Below, one piece after another: positions 62,403 to 64,000 of a DNA stretch of 64,000 nucleotides. The translations under genes were made by a program, and so were the position numbers. Under the pieces are notes generated by a model. The model was given only the letters and a program-made list of their open reading frames with translations, was not told the DNA's origin and searched no databases. The number at the start of each line of letters is the position of its first letter. Positions within the stretch are counted from its first letter, which is position 1. The stretch comes from Exiguobacterium aurantiacum. Lineage in GTDB: Bacteria > Bacillota > Bacilli > Exiguobacteriales > Exiguobacteriaceae. The stretch spans positions 2,948,001-3,012,000 of the forward strand of contig NZ_CP101462.1 in assembly GCF_024362205.1 (NCBI RefSeq), written 5' to 3'.

Positions 62403-63035
62403 ATGCTTAAAAAATGCATCAGTTCGTTATTCGCCATCGTCTTGGTCGCCACGTCGCTCCACTTCACGACGTCGACCGCCTCGGCACTCCCGCCGAACAT
62501 TCCATCCAAAGCAGATGCGCTCTCGAAATTGAACGCATTGACCGTTCAAACCGAAGGCGCGATGACCGGCTACAGCCGTGACTTGTTTCCGCATTGGAGC
62601 AGTCAAGGAAACGGGTGTAACACGCGTCACGTCGTCTTGAAACGGGACGCCGACTCGGTCGTCGACGAGTGTCCGGTCACGACTGGTAAGTGGTACAGTT
62701 ACTATGATGGCATCACGTTCACGTCGCCGTCTGACATCGATATCGATCACGTGGTGCCATTGGCTGAAGCGTGGCGTTCAGGCGCGAGCAGCTGGACGAC
62801 GACGAAACGTCAAAGCTTCGCCAACGATTTGAATGGGCCTCAGCTCATCGCCGTCTCGGCCAGCTCGAACCGTTCAAAAGGGGACCAAGATCCTTCGACA
62901 TGGCAACCTCCACGCACCGGTGCGCGTTGTGCCTATGCGAAGATGTGGGTCGAAACGAAGAGCCGTTGGGGACTCAGCCTTCAGTCAACAGAAAAGACGG
63001 CCCTTCAAACGGCGATCAACGCCTGCAGCTATTAA
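62403..63035 (+). CDS. Secreted HNH nuclease (DUF1524-like)
   Basis: 210 residues. Signal peptide about 1-30 (LKKCISSLFAIVLVATSLHFTTSTASA). The nuclease motif is DIDIDHVVPLAEAWRSGA followed by NDLNGPQLIAVSASSNRSKGDQDP, the H..N..N/H pattern of secreted DUF1524/GmrSD-like nucleases of Gram-positive bacteria; four cysteines could form two disulfides. Probably degrades extracellular DNA or RNA. AGGAGG 7 bases before the ATG. A small gene follows after 19 bases. Confidence 0.82.
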   Translation: MLKKCISSLFAIVLVATSLHFTTSTASALPPNIPSKADALSKLNALTVQTEGAMTGYSRDLFPHWSSQGNGCNTRHVVLKRDADSVVDECPVTTGKWYSYYDGITFTSPSDIDIDHVVPLAEAWRSGASSWTTTKRQSFANDLNGPQLIAVSASSNRSKGDQDPSTWQPPRTGARCAYAKMWVETKSRWGLSLQSTEKTALQTAINACSY

Positions 63036-63054
63036 GTTTTGAAAGGAGTTCGCT

Positions 63055-63297
63055 ATGAACCAGCAATCTTCAGTATTTAAAGCCTCCCACGGCGTCATGA
63101 CCGAGGAAGTCGGCGTCATCAGTGGAGAACTTGAATTACGGACGACGTGCCAGGAAGACGGCACGCTCGAGCTCGCCATCACGTATGTCGGGGCGGCCGA
63201 GTGGTATACGTTACCGGGGAAAGACTACAAACTACATGACGTGCGTGACCACGAGGTCGTACATCGCTTGCTCGTAAACGTCCTCGAGCGGGCATAA
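63055..63297 (+). CDS. Small conserved hypothetical protein
   Basis: 80 residues, acidic, soluble, mostly beta strands (EVGVISGELELRTTCQEDGTLELAITYVGAAEWYTLPG) with a C-terminal helix. No signal peptide. AAAGGAG 6 bases before the ATG, and only 19 bases after the secreted nuclease gene, so co-transcribed. Function unknown; a nuclease inhibitor is one possibility. Confidence 0.65.
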   Translation: MNQQSSVFKASHGVMTEEVGVISGELELRTTCQEDGTLELAITYVGAAEWYTLPGKDYKLHDVRDHEVVHRLLVNVLERA

Positions 63298-63299
63298 CA

Positions 63300-63331
63300 A
63301 ATGAGCCGACACGGCATCGTGTCGGCTCATT
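63300..63331. terminator. Shared terminator of the nuclease operon and msrA
   Basis: A perfect 14-bp stem AATGAGCCGACACG/CGTGTCGGCTCATT with a GCAT loop. Confidence 0.85.
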
Positions 63332-63800
63332 GTTTGTACTTGTCTAATAGTGTCTTCGGGATATGGCAGTAATCATCCGGGCATCGCGCGAGCCGGTCTT
63401 GATGCTCGTCCGCGCTTCGGATGTAGTTCGTGAGCGGCAACACTTCGAGTGCGATCCGGTCGACATCGTTCCGTCTGTGGATAAACGCACGGGCCGCATC
63501 CACATGGTGAAGATCCTCGCTATAGACGCCGGTCCGATATTTCTCCCCGACGTCCTCGCCTTGACGGTTGACGCTGTATGGGTCGATGATTTCAAACAAG
63601 TAATCCATCAGTTCATCCATCGTGACGATGTTTGGGTCAAACGTCGTTTTGACGCATTCCACGTAGCCATCATATTTTCCATCGAGCGAATCCGTCGTCC
63701 CATTCGCTCGCCCCGCTTCTGTCTCGACGACGCCCGGTAACGTCTTGATGAACGCCTGCACGCCCCAGAGACAACCTCCCGCTAGATATACAGTTTGCAT
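63327..63800 (-). CDS. msrA: Peptide methionine sulfoxide reductase MsrA
   Basis: Reduces methionine-S-sulfoxide in proteins, 157 residues, single-domain MsrA without fused MsrB. Catalytic Cys10 in GGCLWGVQ (the usual GGCFWG with Phe replaced by Leu), then GYVECVKTTFDP and DPYSVNRQGEDVGEKYRTGVY. Its stop lies inside the convergent terminator. AAAAGGGGAG precedes the ATG. Confidence 0.92.
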   Translation of the reverse strand: MQTVYLAGGCLWGVQAFIKTLPGVVETEAGRANGTTDSLDGKYDGYVECVKTTFDPNIVTMDELMDYLFEIIDPYSVNRQGEDVGEKYRTGVYSEDLHHVDAARAFIHRRNDVDRIALEVLPLTNYIRSADEHQDRLARCPDDYCHIPKTLLDKYKQ

Positions 63801-63904
63801 ATAATCTCCCCTTTTAAATTTTAGTAACTAAATCCCACAATTATGCATAAATACGCTACGATAAAATAAATCATTGATTGGTGATCAGATACGGAGGACC
63901 TACT

Positions 63905-64000
63905 TTGAAAAAACTCATGTTGACCACACTTTGGACCATCACGTTCGTCGCGAGTATGTACTATGTCGCGACGGGAGAATCATTCGTCTCAATGAGCCAG
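63905..64000 (+). CDS. Exported or membrane protein, 5' end only
   Basis: 32 codons visible: TTG start 7 bases after GGAGG, then KKLMLTTLWTITFVASMYYVA, which reads as a signal peptide or signal anchor. The frame runs off the window. No family can be named. Confidence 0.6.
   Translation, partial: MKKLMLTTLWTITFVASMYYVATGESFVSMSQ

Noticed and set aside
1-64000. CRISPR arrays, tRNA, rRNA, prophage genes
   Set aside because: No regularly spaced repeats, no rRNA or tRNA-like sequence, and no phage structural or integrase genes were noticed on reading; small tRNAs were not exhaustively searched.

Overview
The window looks like chromosomal DNA of a low-to-mid-GC Bacillales member, most probably Exiguobacterium. 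This is inferred from gene content and signals, not from a database search. Supporting signs are strong AGGAGG-type ribosome sites, several UUG starts, PerR-, CIRCE-, PurR- and CcpA-type operators, a clade-2 catalase, ahpCF, mprF, a CarD-like regulator, DegV, a DUF4317 protein and a YjiH-type permease. I see no rRNA, tRNA, prophage or CRISPR array. Nearly all gaps are short and many convergent gene pairs share one hairpin terminator.

Layout. 1-4.5 kb: 3' part of a large catalase, then two MFS transporters. 4.6-12.5 kb: a PAS-GGDEF diguanylate cyclase, guaC under a PurR-like site, an acetyltransferase/metallo-beta-lactamase pair, a 25-codon P-loop remnant and a 1060-residue GGDEF-EAL-GAF-GAF-GGDEF protein. 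12.6-18.8 kb: small membrane protein, flavin monooxygenase, YjiH permease with a structured leader, C39-like protein, rluF and a second copy of the small membrane protein family. 18.8-20.6 kb: a complete IS1182-type element sitting inside a terminator whose hairpin is duplicated as the target repeat. 20.6-24.4 kb: subtilase, short-chain dehydrogenase with divergent TetR regulator, and a VOC protein behind a long leader that ends in a terminator. 24.6-31.3 kb: CIRCE-controlled htpG, an AT-rich HNH endonuclease, PerR-box ahpCF, and an aldo-keto reductase. 31.3-37.2 kb: metNIQ methionine importer, UDG-like protein, MarR and CarD regulators, and mqo with PerR/Fur-like boxes. 37.4-40.7 kb: an AT-rich module of a NUDIX hydrolase facing a PLD-helicase-DUF3427 protein, probably acquired and probably defence-related. 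40.8-41.4 kb: a histidine phosphatase whose 3' end carries four perfect DnaA boxes. 41.4-47 kb: DegV, the ada-alkA-ogt alkylation repair operon and mprF. 47-57 kb: beta-glucan use (GH16 glucanase under a cre site, domain-permuted GH3 glucosidase with an esterase) mixed with NUDIX, LURP-one and HAD genes. 57-64 kb: nucleotidyltransferase, SolA-like oxidase, dbpA RNA helicase, an orphan pair of cre sites, DUF4317, a secreted HNH nuclease, msrA and the start of an exported protein.

Functional themes are oxidative stress (catalase, AhpCF, MsrA, PerR boxes), alkylation repair, c-di-GMP signalling, methionine uptake and beta-glucan degradation under carbon catabolite control. Signs of transfer are the IS element and the two AT-rich nuclease/helicase loci.
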